Source: SZUA-35 sp965530755
GTDB lineage: Bacteria > Actinomycetota > Acidimicrobiia > Acidimicrobiales > SZUA-35
Length of the DNA stretch: 64,000 bases
Assembly (NCBI GenBank): GCA_965530755.1
Contig: CBESNA010000011.1
Location: 30,262 to 94,261, forward strand
Direction of reading: 5' to 3'
Below the pieces are notes generated by a model. That model had not been told where the DNA came from. It made no database searches and saw only the letters and a program-made list of their open reading frames with translations. The stretch's first letter is position 1. Each line of letters begins with the position of its first letter. The position numbers and the translations under genes were made by a program. Shown here piece after piece: positions 17,360-25,212 of the stretch.

Positions 17360-18592
17360 CTAGAGCTGCGTGACTTGGCCGACGAACAACACCATGCCGC
17401 TCTCGGCATGGCGAATCACATAGAGGAAGGGGCGGTCGGCGGCGATCGTGAACTCGGGTTCGGGCGGCCCGGACTCGCCCACGCCAAGGCCGGTGGCCGC
17501 TGCGGCCTCGGTCCCGATCTCGTCGACCGAAATCACCGCAGCGTGCACGGCACCGTCGATGTAGCCGTCAGCGATGGCGGGATAGACGCCGGGAGCGGCA
17601 CCCATCTCGGTGAGCCATGGCAGGAGATCGATGTCGGACTCGGCCTCCCACTTGGGCAGGAGCAGTTCGTACGGGCCAGGGGTGATTGCCGCATCGATCT
17701 CGTCGAGCGTGGTCTGGGAGAGGTCATCACGGAACGAATCGAAGTCGTCGGGAACGATCACCAGCATCGAGTACTCGTCGCCCAGGTAGGGGAGCTCTGC
17801 CGCCGCCCATCCATCGCCGAGCCCTCGGGGTGCCGGCTGTTCGAGCTCACGCATGAAGGTGGTGGTCGACTGGCTGCCGTCGATGTTGGTGAACGGTGCG
17901 TCGACTGTGCCGTACTTCAGGAAGATCAGCTTCCACTGCGCCTTGAAGTAGACGGCGTCGGTGAGGACCAGCAGCGTGTTGCCGTCGATGAACTCCTTGG
18001 GCAGCAGCTCGGGGATGAGCTGGTTGGTCTGCTCGGAGACCCAGTCATTGATCCGGGCTCGGCTCTCCTCCGGTGCGTCGACGTCGATCGTCTCGATGTC
18101 GGCTCCGTGATGGGTGGCCATGAGGTCGACCCATTCCTGGCCGAGCTCGAGTCCCTCCCGAGGCCAGATCCGGTCGGCGATGGTCACGATCGGCGTTGGC
18201 TCGTCCGCCATCGAAATGCTGGTGCCGTTGCTCTGTTCGATCGACTGATCGATCGCGTTCCATGCGTCGTGGGCGCCGATCCCATCCGGCAGGGCGAATC
18301 CCTCGTCGATGGCGGCACCCGTCGGCTGGTCTGCTGCGGCCCGAATCATCAGCAGCGCGTGCCCGATGCTCAGCGGGCTCAGGATCGTGTTCGCGTCTGA
18401 CGGTTGATCCCTCAGCACCTCGAAACCGGCATCATTGAATCCGGCGGCGAGGTCGGCCACGGGCGCCGTCGACACGCTCGCGGCCCGAACCGTCCCGTCA
18501 CTCGGAGCGACGGCCACGGTCTCACCTCCACCCGAGCCGCAGGCGGCGGCGATCAGGGCGAGGGTCAACAGAGAGATCAGGGCGCGGCGCAT
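17360..18592 (-). CDS. Serpin-family lipoprotein
   Basis: This 410-residue exported protein has a signal peptide with lipobox LIAAAC (Cys about 18), then a serpin fold. Serpin landmarks are SPLSIGHALLMIRAAA, LVLTDAVYFKAQWK and the C-terminal DRPFLYVIRH and GMVLFVGQV strands. The reactive-centre hinge EIGTEAAAAT at 358-367 has the small-residue pattern of inhibitory serpins that insert the loop after cleavage. The P1 region falls near GESGPP, so the target protease is not obvious. The ATG at 18592 puts the signal peptide at the N-terminus. It is the last gene of an SDR/hypothetical/serpin group read on the minus strand. Confidence 0.92.
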   Translation of the reverse strand: MRRALISLLTLALIAAACGSGGGETVAVAPSDGTVRAASVSTAPVADLAAGFNDAGFEVLRDQPSDANTILSPLSIGHALLMIRAAADQPTGAAIDEGFALPDGIGAHDAWNAIDQSIEQSNGTSISMADEPTPIVTIADRIWPREGLELGQEWVDLMATHHGADIETIDVDAPEESRARINDWVSEQTNQLIPELLPKEFIDGNTLLVLTDAVYFKAQWKLIFLKYGTVDAPFTNIDGSQSTTTFMRELEQPAPRGLGDGWAAAELPYLGDEYSMLVIVPDDFDSFRDDLSQTTLDEIDAAITPGPYELLLPKWEAESDIDLLPWLTEMGAAPGVYPAIADGYIDGAVHAAVISVDEIGTEAAAATGLGVGESGPPEPEFTIAADRPFLYVIRHAESGMVLFVGQVTQL

Positions 18593-18630
18593 GTTCGTTT
18601 GGACGATCGTCGGGCGGTCCTGGTTCCTTC

Positions 18631-19338
18631 TCACGAGCTGATCCGGTACCGGTAGCCCGCTCTGGTTCGATCGATCCGGTCGATCAGGTGGGCGGCCTGG
18701 AAGCAGAACGCCAGCTTCTGGGCAGCATCGCGACTGCATTTCGCCTGGTCAGCGATATCGGCAGTGGTGAATGTGTGCGGAAGGGTCGAGGGGAGCAGGC
18801 GCCGCAGATCGAACACCGAGTCGAAGCGTTGCTGATCGATGATCTCCTCGATCTGGCGGTCGACGGTTCGGTAGCCGCCTCGTCGTCGCCGCAACGAAGG
18901 GTCGTGAACCTGCTTGCGAACCTCGTCGAACAGCACCACTTCGAGGCTGAGATTGGGGTGGTCGAGCAGGGTAGGAATGCTGACCAGCTCGTCGAACAAC
19001 GAATAGATCGAGCCCCGTTTGGGGGAGCGGCGAGCGCTCACTCTCGCGTCGGAACTCCTGCGTTCGAGTCTCGTCCGGACGGCGATGGGGTGGACGAGCA
19101 GCAGGCGGTGGTCGCCCAGCAGATGATCGAGCTTCTTGCCCATCGCGCCGAACGAGCCCGTTTGGATCTCGACCAGCAGCTCGTCTGTGGTACCGGGCGA
19201 CTTGACCAAGTCGACAACGAACCGACCGAACGGGACCTCGAAGGTGTCACCGGGGTCGGCGAAGTGTCGCTTGAGCATCGCGTGCAAGCTTCCCTCGTTG
19301 AGCTGGCCGATGCCCGGCTCGGTCGTTTCGGCCGTCAC
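18631..19338 (-). CDS. Uncharacterised protein with nuclease-like and winged-helix-like parts
   Basis: I do not recognise a named family for this 235-residue protein. Residues 10-90 contain FGRFVVDLVKS, DELLVEIQTGSFGAMGKK and LLLVHPIAV. This spacing of an Asp and an E-x-Q strand recalls PD-(D/E)xK nuclease folds, but that is inference. The C-terminal 45 residues (FTTADIADQAKCSRDAAQKLAFCFQAA) look like a winged-helix motif, ending in a basic strand GYRYRI. The GTG start overlaps the TGA of the SDR gene (GTGA), which supports both the start and co-translation with it. The serpin gene follows 38 bases downstream. Confidence 0.75.
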   Translation of the reverse strand: MTAETTEPGIGQLNEGSLHAMLKRHFADPGDTFEVPFGRFVVDLVKSPGTTDELLVEIQTGSFGAMGKKLDHLLGDHRLLLVHPIAVRTRLERRSSDARVSARRSPKRGSIYSLFDELVSIPTLLDHPNLSLEVVLFDEVRKQVHDPSLRRRRGGYRTVDRQIEEIIDQQRFDSVFDLRRLLPSTLPHTFTTADIADQAKCSRDAAQKLAFCFQAAHLIDRIDRTRAGYRYRISS

Positions 19339-20105
19339 GAAGGTCGCAAGCCGCCGTCGGAGTAGAGGAGCTGGGCGTTGATCCAATGCCCCTCGGCTGA
19401 GCACAGGAACCGCACGAGGTTGGCGCAATCCTCCGGGCGCCCGATCCGAGATTGGAGGTTGCGCTCGAGGCAGGCCTCGACGATCTCGGGCGTCATCCAG
19501 CCGGTGTCGGTGCCGCCAGGGTTGATCACGTTGGCCGTGATGCCGAGCTCGGCGAGCTCGGTGGCGGCGGCGATCACGATGCGGTCGAGTGCCGCCTTGC
19601 TTGCTCCGTATGGAAGGTTGAACTCAGCATGATCGCTGGTGATGGCGATGACGCGACCTGTTGGCTCCCCGTCGCCGGCGGCGGTCGTGAGCCGTTCGGC
19701 GAAGGCCTTGATCAGCAGCCAGGTCGCTCGAGCGTTGACAGCGAAGTGGAGGTCGAAGCTCTCGACCGTGGTGGTCAGAATCGACGAGTCGACCGACTCG
19801 CAATGGCACATCACGAGCCCGGTGAGTGGTCCAGCCGCCTCGGTCGCCCGGCGGATCAGGTCCTCTGGAGTGTCGGGCTGTGCGAGGTCGGCCTCGAGGT
19901 GGGCGAGACCGAGCTGCGGAGGCCCTTTGGGATCGGCGCCCCACGGCATCTTCTCGTCGTAGCCGACGTGGCCCGAGGTGACGACGGCCCAACCATCGTC
20001 GGCCAGAGCGGTGGCAATGGCGGCGCCGATTCCGATCGAGCGGCCGACGCCGGTGACGAGCACCGCTTTCTGGGTGCCGGCATCGGTGCGCGGATCTCGG
20101 GCCAT
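19335..20105 (-). CDS. Short-chain dehydrogenase/reductase
   Basis: This 256-residue classical SDR binds NAD(P) through VTGVGRSIGIGAAIA near residue 18. Catalytic residues are Ser157 (AITSDHAE), Tyr166 and Lys170 (YGASK), and the usual INPGGTDTGWM loop follows. The normally conserved NAG motif reads CHCES, so the central strand is atypical. The C-terminus (SDGG) is standard. It is the first gene of the minus-strand group that includes the unknown protein and the serpin. A TACGGT element six bases before the ATG suggests a leaderless message. The substrate is unknown. Confidence 0.9.
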   Translation of the reverse strand: MARDPRTDAGTQKAVLVTGVGRSIGIGAAIATALADDGWAVVTSGHVGYDEKMPWGADPKGPPQLGLAHLEADLAQPDTPEDLIRRATEAAGPLTGLVMCHCESVDSSILTTTVESFDLHFAVNARATWLLIKAFAERLTTAAGDGEPTGRVIAITSDHAEFNLPYGASKAALDRIVIAAATELAELGITANVINPGGTDTGWMTPEIVEACLERNLQSRIGRPEDCANLVRFLCSAEGHWINAQLLYSDGGLRPS

Positions 20106-20111
20106 CGGTCA

Positions 20112-20117
20112 ACCGTA
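20112..20117 (-). promoter_or_regulatory. -10 hexamer TACGGT of the SDR operon (leaderless)
   Basis: On the minus strand TACGGT, then TGACCG, then the ATG at 20105. Confidence 0.6.
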
Positions 20118-20209
20118 GTTCGCCCGCTCGAGCACCCGATGGCATTCATTGACTGCGTTGATGTTCGGCGAGGCCGGGCCATGGCCGCGTACCCCCTGCT
20201 CGAGATGGC

Positions 20210-21232
20210 GTGGAGGAGCCATGGCATCAGGGCGCTCATGGCGACCGATTCGCTCGCCTGATCGATGACAACCCTGATGTAGCTCATCTGCTCGAGCGCG
20301 ACGAGCAGCTGCTGATCGAGAGTGCCGGTGGACTCACGCCTGAGGAGTTCCGGCGGCTGTGCAACCGGTGGCGAGACCTAGCCGATCCCGATGCGGCCTA
20401 TGCCCGGTGGCGTCGGCGTCACGAACGCCGCCATCTGTCGATGGCTCACGACCTCGAGAGCAATCTCGTGTTCGAGGGCCGCCTCGATGGGGCCGATGGC
20501 GAAGTCTTCTTTCGGGCGGTCTCCAAGCGCGAGAACGAATTGTTCCTCGCCGACCGGGCTGCCGCCCGAGTCGAGCTCGGCCGTACGCCGACCGTTGGCG
20601 AGCTGCATCGCACCTCGGCACAGCGCCGAATCGATGCCCTGGCCGATCTCGTCCGAAGGGGTGCCGGCGCCACCGACGAGAACGATCCGGAGTCCGATCC
20701 CGCTGTCTCGATCAATTACCTGGTCGACGATGAAACGGTGCAGGAAGGGCTCGACCGAGTCTTCGGCCCGGGCGACAGCTCCGCCGGCGGGCCGTGCGAT
20801 CGTGGTGCCGACACCTCGGCCGCCTTCGATCCCCGTCGCTGCTGCCAGACACTCGATGGTCTCTCCGTGCCACCCGAGGTCGTGATTCGCGATGCGTTCC
20901 GAGCACGGATTCGGCGAGTGGTCTTCGAAGGAGCGTCTGTCATCATCGATGCCGGCCGGTCCCGTCGACTCCTCGATGGTCCGCAGCGCGACCTGGTCTG
21001 GTTGCGAGATCGTCGATGTCGCCACCCGTTCTGCACCACCTCGCATTGGCGTTGCGAGATCGATCATGTCGTGCCCGTTTCAGACGGCGGCGCGACGGAC
21101 CTGACCAACGCGGCGCTGTTGTGCCCGACGCACCACGACGACAAGTCGGCGGGCCGCGTCTTGGTGCGGGCCGGGCCCAACGGGCGGCTCGAATGGTTCC
21201 GGCCCGATGGCCAGCTCCTCGGTGTCAGCTGA
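20210..21232 (+). pseudogene. 13E12/DUF222-type HNH endonuclease, 5'-truncated
   Basis: The 340 codons match the later part of the DUF222 (13E12) proteins common in actinobacteria: LTPEEFRRLCNRW, RRHLSMAHDL and FEGRLDGADGEVFFRAV. A C-terminal HNH nuclease follows, with CRHPFC, the metal-binding CEIDHVVPVSDGG, N in LTNAALLC and the final HHDDK. Family members usually carry a further N-terminal segment of roughly 100 residues that sets up the DUF222 domain. Here homology starts abruptly near ARLIDDNPDVAHL, and no such segment is found in any frame upstream to the divergent SDR gene. The nuclease residues are intact, so a shorter active product cannot be excluded. Confidence 0.7.
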
Positions 21233-21239
21233 GCTCAGT

Positions 21240-22169
21240 TCAGTACTGGCTCCAGCGCGTGAGTGATGCGACCGAACGACGTGACGTCTGAGCTGCGATG
21301 GCAAGTCGCTGGATCGTCGTTCGAGTCGGGACGCGCCGATTCGATCTGCCCTCGACGACGAGGTCCATGTCAACGCGAATCTGACCAGCGCCTGCTGGTG
21401 GCAGCGGCGCGCCGTCGACCAAGGATCCGGTGATGAAGCGTTCAGGCGACTCGCCGAGCCAAGCGACGACTGCCAGCACGCCATCGGCCTCGGCATCAGT
21501 CGCAGCGCCGAACCGTCGGATCGTCGACGCGGACACGCCGACCTCGCGCGCCAAAGCCGCCATCGAGAGCTTGCGTTCCGAGCGAGCTTGATCGATCCGG
21601 ACACTCAACATGCCCAGATCGAACGGATGCGAGTCGACGGGTCCACCAACGGGTGCCAGGAGTGGAGGGCCACCGGCGCCAAGCGGCCGGACGAGGAGGA
21701 CTGTCGGAACCCCGTCCGACCAGACAATGTGCCGCTGTACGTAAAATCCGACCTTGTGGGCGACGCGTAGCGAGGTGTCGTTGTCCGCGGCGATGACGCA
21801 TATCACTTCGCCGTTGTGGTGTGCGTCGGCAACCGTGAGCAGGGCAGCCGTTGCCTCGGTCGCATAGCCCCGGCCCCTCGCGTCTGGCGTGAGTCGCCAA
21901 CCCCACTCGAGCCGGTCGAGCCCGTCGATGACGATGCTGCCGACGCCCGTGTATCCGACGATCCTTCCCGTAGATTTTTCGACGATCGGCTGCTTCGCGT
22001 ATGGCAGAGTGGCGGCAAGGGCCAGCATCTGATCGAAGCGTGCGCCAGCCGACCCGACATCGAGAACGTCGCTCCAAAAGACCGTGAACGCCTCGTCTGT
22101 GAACAAGTCGACGAATCGCCGACGGTCGGCTTCGACGGGAGCTCGGATCACGAGCCGATCTGTTTCCAC
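21240..22169 (-). CDS. GNAT N-acetyltransferase fused to a helix-turn-helix domain
   Basis: This 309-residue protein has an N-terminal RimJ-type GNAT domain (residues 1-160): METDRLVIRAP, the acetyl-CoA loop TPDARGRGYATEAT, and NDTSLRVAHKVGFYVQR. A Gly/Pro-rich linker leads to a second part from about residue 190 with LSVRIDQARSERKLSMAALA and REVGVSASTIRRFGAA. This reads as a Cro/XRE-type helix-turn-helix, followed by GVLAVVAWLGESPERFI as in small XRE regulators. A C-terminal basic tail ends the protein. The GTG at 22169 is chosen because a TACGGT lies seven bases upstream. The normal GNAT start sequence also begins there. Confidence 0.85.
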   Translation of the reverse strand: METDRLVIRAPVEADRRRFVDLFTDEAFTVFWSDVLDVGSAGARFDQMLALAATLPYAKQPIVEKSTGRIVGYTGVGSIVIDGLDRLEWGWRLTPDARGRGYATEATAALLTVADAHHNGEVICVIAADNDTSLRVAHKVGFYVQRHIVWSDGVPTVLLVRPLGAGGPPLLAPVGGPVDSHPFDLGMLSVRIDQARSERKLSMAALAREVGVSASTIRRFGAATDAEADGVLAVVAWLGESPERFITGSLVDGAPLPPAGAGQIRVDMDLVVEGRSNRRVPTRTTIQRLAIAAQTSRRSVASLTRWSQY

Positions 22170-22176
22170 GACTTCC

Positions 22177-22182
22177 ACCGTA
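22177..22182 (-). promoter_or_regulatory. -10 hexamer TACGGT of the GNAT-HTH gene (leaderless)
   Basis: On the minus strand TACGGT, then seven bases, then the GTG at 22169. An in-frame GTG three codons earlier overlaps the hexamer itself and is unlikely to be used. Confidence 0.55.
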
Positions 22183-22259
22183 CGAGTGGGGCACCCCCGG
22201 CGCTCGTTCGGTCGGTTGTGCGATCGGGTGGGCTGCTCGGGTTGCTGAATGCCGGCCCG

Positions 22260-22644
22260 CTACTTGCTCGATGCCTCGGCACCACTGGCTTCCACGGCGA
22301 TGAAGCGAGAAATGCTTCGCGGCGCGAACCCGACTCGCTCGTAGAAGTCCTGAGCCGGTTGGTTGGCTGCGTAGTGATCGACGTGGGCCTCGACACACCC
22401 GCGTTCCCGTCCCCAATACGAGCAGACCCACTACTTCGCCAGACGACTTTGCAGCCAGCACGAGAGCGTCGGGAGACTCGATCAGTTGCTCGAGGTCTTG
22501 GCGGCCCTCCCGCTCGGGCCAGGTCGTGTCCGAGAACGGATCGTGCCGGCCGGCATCCTCCTGGAACAGTAACGATTCCAGCGCGACCAGAGCGGTGATG
22601 TCCTCTGGCTGTGCATTGGCGACCTCGATCTCGTTCGACCTCAT
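22260..22644 (-). pseudogene. GNAT acetyltransferase remnant with internal deletion and frameshift
   Basis: The 5' part, starting with the ATG at 22644, encodes a normal GNAT N-terminus (ITALVALESLLFQEDAGRHD, DTTWPEREG, VVGLLVLG). The frame is then lost. In a different frame the sequence continues as GCVEAHVDHYAANQPAQDFY and ERVGFAPRSISRFIAVE to a TAG at 22260-22262. This is the C-terminal part of the same family. Roughly 45 residues between the halves, including the acetyl-CoA-binding loop, are missing, so the gene cannot make an active enzyme. Its ATG overlaps the stop of the methyltransferase gene (ATGA), so it was once co-translated with it. Confidence 0.85.
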
Positions 22645-23453
22645 GCTCGGGCTCCGCGACAAACGAAGGCGCCGGTACGGGTTCGGATGTGCAGAACTCC
22701 GTTCCCGAAACGACGCTGGAGAACGTCTCGGAACTCGATGGCTTGTTCGGCAGTCGCCGTCTCGCCGGGCGGGAACGACAACCCGTAGGCGACTGCGGCG
22801 TCGAGATCGGTCACGAGCAGGTCGTTGTCGTAGGCGTGCCATGAGATCGACCCGAAGTGTTCGCGGAGACGACGCTCGCCTGTGTCGATTCCGAACACCT
22901 CGTAGAGCCGGTCCTCGTGATCGCCGAACACGTCGGTGATGGCGTCCTTCATCGAGTCCATGTGGCCGTAGCCGTTGGTCGATGCCAGCAAGACTCCATC
23001 TGGGCTGAGGACTCGCGCCAGTTCGCCGACCGCTCGATCAGGATCGGGCACGTGATAGAGCATGTGGTTGGCAACCACGATGTCGAACGAGTCGTCGGCG
23101 AACGGCAGTTCCTGAACGTCGCACTCTCGAGACGTGACGGTCGGGAAACCGGCGGCCGAGGCCCGCCGGGATGCGGCGTCGACCATGCCGGGGGAGAGGT
23201 CGGTCAATGTCACGTTGACCGATCGTGGCACGACGGTCGTGTCCCAGAAGCGACCACTCCCGGTGCCGCACTCCAGTACTCGGGCCGACGCCGGCCAGTC
23301 GATCAGCGCCGCCTCGAAGTCGGGGAAGGCGAGGTCGGCAGTCGAGAATCGTTGATGGAGCGCAGTGCGAGCATCGAGCTTCGACGTGTCGCCGTACTGC
23401 TCATCTCGGAGGTAAGTCTGGTCTCCGCCGGCGAATGGCGCTCGATCGTTCAT
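22641..23453 (-). CDS. SAM-dependent methyltransferase (class I)
   Basis: This 270-residue cytosolic protein has a class I methyltransferase Rossmann core. Motif I is VLECGTGSGRFW near residue 62, the acidic strand end LTDLSPGM follows, motif II-like ECDVQELPFADDSFDIV comes near 112, and motif III is LARVLSPDGVLLAST. These residues bind S-adenosylmethionine; the acceptor substrate is unknown. It resembles the UbiE/Methyltransf_11 group. The ATG at 23453 gives the usual length. It is divergent from the Pth2 gene with 40 bases between, and is followed, with a 4-base overlap, by the broken GNAT gene. Confidence 0.88.
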   Translation of the reverse strand: MNDRAPFAGGDQTYLRDEQYGDTSKLDARTALHQRFSTADLAFPDFEAALIDWPASARVLECGTGSGRFWDTTVVPRSVNVTLTDLSPGMVDAASRRASAAGFPTVTSRECDVQELPFADDSFDIVVANHMLYHVPDPDRAVGELARVLSPDGVLLASTNGYGHMDSMKDAITDVFGDHEDRLYEVFGIDTGERRLREHFGSISWHAYDNDLLVTDLDAAVAYGLSFPPGETATAEQAIEFRDVLQRRFGNGVLHIRTRTGAFVCRGARA

Positions 23454-23481
23454 CGGGTCAGCCTTGCACAGCGCTCGGAAG

Positions 23482-23487
23482 TAGCTT
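23482..23487 (+). promoter_or_regulatory. -10 hexamer TAGCTT of the Pth2 gene
   Basis: TAGCTT is followed by CGGAGG and the ATG at 23494. The six-base spacing fits a leaderless message. The spacer itself also contains GGAGG, which would be useful only to a longer transcript. Confidence 0.5.
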
Positions 23488-23493
23488 CGGAGG

Positions 23494-24180
23494 ATGACTG
23501 AAGGATCACCGCTGGCCCTGCAGATGGCGGCTCGGGTCGAGAAGCTCGATCCACCGTTGGTGGACGACATCCTCGCCGCTGCGGCACGATCGGTGATCGA
23601 GCTCCTCGAGGACGAGCGCAGCCAGCCGGAGGGTGAGTGGCACGAGGCGGTGACGGCGTGGAACGGCGCTCGTATTCGCAAGATCATGCGACGAGGCCGT
23701 GGCTCGCCGTGGGAAAGGGCGCAGGACGTGGCCGGGGTGACCGTGCGCGTGGGTACTGCGGAGGTGAGGGCGTTCATTCCTGGTCCCCTCGACGAGGCGC
23801 CTCGAGACCTCGCCAAGCTGCAGATCCAGTCGACACCTCTCGACGAGCCCGAGATGGTCTCGGAGCAGCCGGCGATCGAGGTGGGGGAGTTGGTGATCGC
23901 CGTGACGCCGGACCTGGAGATGAGTTGGGGAAAGCTGGCCGCGCAATGTGCCCATGCCGGCCAGCGAGCGTGGGAGCGGGCCGAGCCGGCGGCCAGGGAT
24001 CGTTGGCGAGCTGGTGGCTCGCGAATTCTAGTGGTGCATCCCGACGGTGGGTTGTGGGACGAGCTCCGGGCCGGGCCGGTCGAGGAGATTCGTGACGGCG
24101 GGTTCACCGAGATCCCGGCCGGTTCGCTGACGGCGATCGGTTGGATCGAAACATCGAACTCTGGAGAGAACAAAGGCTGA
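23494..24180 (+). CDS. Peptidyl-tRNA hydrolase, Pth2 family
   Basis: This 228-residue protein has the Pth2 motif MSWGKLAAQCAHAGQ at residues 143-157, which includes the conserved Lys147 and the Gln/His of the active site. Pth2 releases tRNA from peptidyl-tRNA that drops off ribosomes; in actinobacteria it occurs beside or instead of the Pth1 type. Residues 1-125 form a long N-terminal region with helical EWHEAVTAWNGARIRKIMR and strand pairs that are absent from archaeal Pth2. The C-terminal strands (ILVVHPDGGLW, AIGWIE) complete the fold. Cytosolic. Confidence 0.85.
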   Translation: MTEGSPLALQMAARVEKLDPPLVDDILAAAARSVIELLEDERSQPEGEWHEAVTAWNGARIRKIMRRGRGSPWERAQDVAGVTVRVGTAEVRAFIPGPLDEAPRDLAKLQIQSTPLDEPEMVSEQPAIEVGELVIAVTPDLEMSWGKLAAQCAHAGQRAWERAEPAARDRWRAGGSRILVVHPDGGLWDELRAGPVEEIRDGGFTEIPAGSLTAIGWIETSNSGENKG

Positions 24181-24199
24181 GGGTGTGAAAGAGAGCATC

Positions 24200-24211
24200 A
24201 CGATATATCGT
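24200..24211. promoter_or_regulatory. 12-bp palindrome ACGATATATCGT, probable PadR operator
   Basis: The sequence is a perfect 12-base palindrome in the AT-rich upstream region, 57 bases before the PadR-type gene. PadR regulators commonly repress their own promoters through AT-rich palindromes. The assignment to this regulator is inference from position. Confidence 0.55.
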
Positions 24212-24268
24212 TAACTCTTGTACGGCCGTCCATCGTGGGCGGTCGATCAGAAAACAGGAGGTACCCAG

Positions 24269-24865
24269 ATGGGTACGCACAATCACAATCATGAACACAA
24301 TCACGAACACCACATTCACGAGGACGACGACAGTAGAGGCCCCCGCGGCCGGCGTCGTCGAGGACCCGGGGGACACGGCCCAGGCCGAGGACCCGGGGGA
24401 CGTGGGCGAGAGCGAGCGAAGCGAGGCGCGGTTGCCAACAGCGTCATGCTCGTGCTCGCCGAGCGAGCACCCCTCCACGGCTACGAGCTGATCGCCGAAC
24501 TCGAGGAGAGAAGCGAGGGGCGCTGGCGACCCAGCCCGGGGTCCATGTATCCGACCCTCGGTCGGCTCGAAGGCAAGGGTCTGATCGCAGGAACCATCGA
24601 GGAAGACGGCGACGGTAAGAAGAGCTACGAGCTCACCGACGAAGGACGAGAATGGTTGGAGCGTCGCGACCCAGACGCTCCGCTTCCGTGGGCCGATGGC
24701 GAGACCGGGCCCGGCGGCGGTTTGCGCCCGCTGGTGGCCGAGGTGATGTCGGCAACGAAGCAGATCGGTCGTTTCGGCGACGACGAGCAGCGAGCAGCCG
24801 CAACCGTGGTCTTGAAGAACACCAAGGCCGAGCTCTACAGGATCCTCGCCGGAGGAGTTCGGTGA
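24269..24865 (+). CDS. PadR-family regulator with a His-rich N-terminus
   Basis: This 198-residue protein carries a PadR winged-helix domain at about residues 55-130: SVMLVLAERAPLHGYELIAE, GSMYPTLGRLEGKGLI and the wing KKSYELTDEGREWLE. In front of it is an unusual tail. Eight His residues lie among residues 4-17, alternating with Asn and Glu, then an acidic patch, then an Arg/Gly-rich stretch to about 50. The His cluster could bind Ni, Zn or Cu and make the regulator metal-responsive; that is inference. AGGAGGT at 24256-24262 is a strong ribosome-binding site that fixes the ATG. The target genes are unknown. Confidence 0.88.
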   Translation: MGTHNHNHEHNHEHHIHEDDDSRGPRGRRRRGPGGHGPGRGPGGRGRERAKRGAVANSVMLVLAERAPLHGYELIAELEERSEGRWRPSPGSMYPTLGRLEGKGLIAGTIEEDGDGKKSYELTDEGREWLERRDPDAPLPWADGETGPGGGLRPLVAEVMSATKQIGRFGDDEQRAAATVVLKNTKAELYRILAGGVR

Positions 24866-24868
24866 CGG

Positions 24869-25199
24869 TCAGCCGGCCAGGTCGCCGAGTTGGCACTTGG
24901 CATCGAGGATGAGCTCGGGGTTTGCGCACCCCCGAGCGAATCCAGCCAGTCTCCGTTCGATGTCTCGTCCGAGGAACCACATGCCGATGCGATCGGCGAG
25001 TATTCGCTGATCATGGTGAGGCGATACGGGACCGGGTGAGCGTGCGAACCCCCTTGGCGAGACGTTCAGCGCCATCCAGCAGCTCTTGCCGAATCACGAA
25101 AGGGTCCCACCGGTAGCGCACCTCCTGCTGACTCTGGGAGAGGGCGAAGGCCGACGCGGCATCGACGGGAAGCAGCGTCGTTGACTCGACTCGCGGCAT
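24869..25199 (-). pseudogene. SRPBCC-family protein remnant (frameshift plus internal deletion)
   Basis: The 5' part from the ATG at 25199 encodes an SRPBCC (START-like ligand-binding) N-terminus: MPRVESTTLLPVDAASAFAL, RYRWDPFVIRQ and KGVRTLTRSR. The frame then shifts by one base to RLTMISEY and jumps to LADRIGMWFLGRDIERRLAG and FARGCANPEL, the C-terminus of the same family, ending at 24869. About 60 residues between ISEY and LADRIG are missing. Two lesions therefore remove the middle of the lipid- or ligand-binding fold. It lies 14 bases behind the sulfatase stop and may be the decayed last gene of that operon. Confidence 0.85.
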
Positions 25200-25212
25200 C
25201 AGCGGCTCTGCA

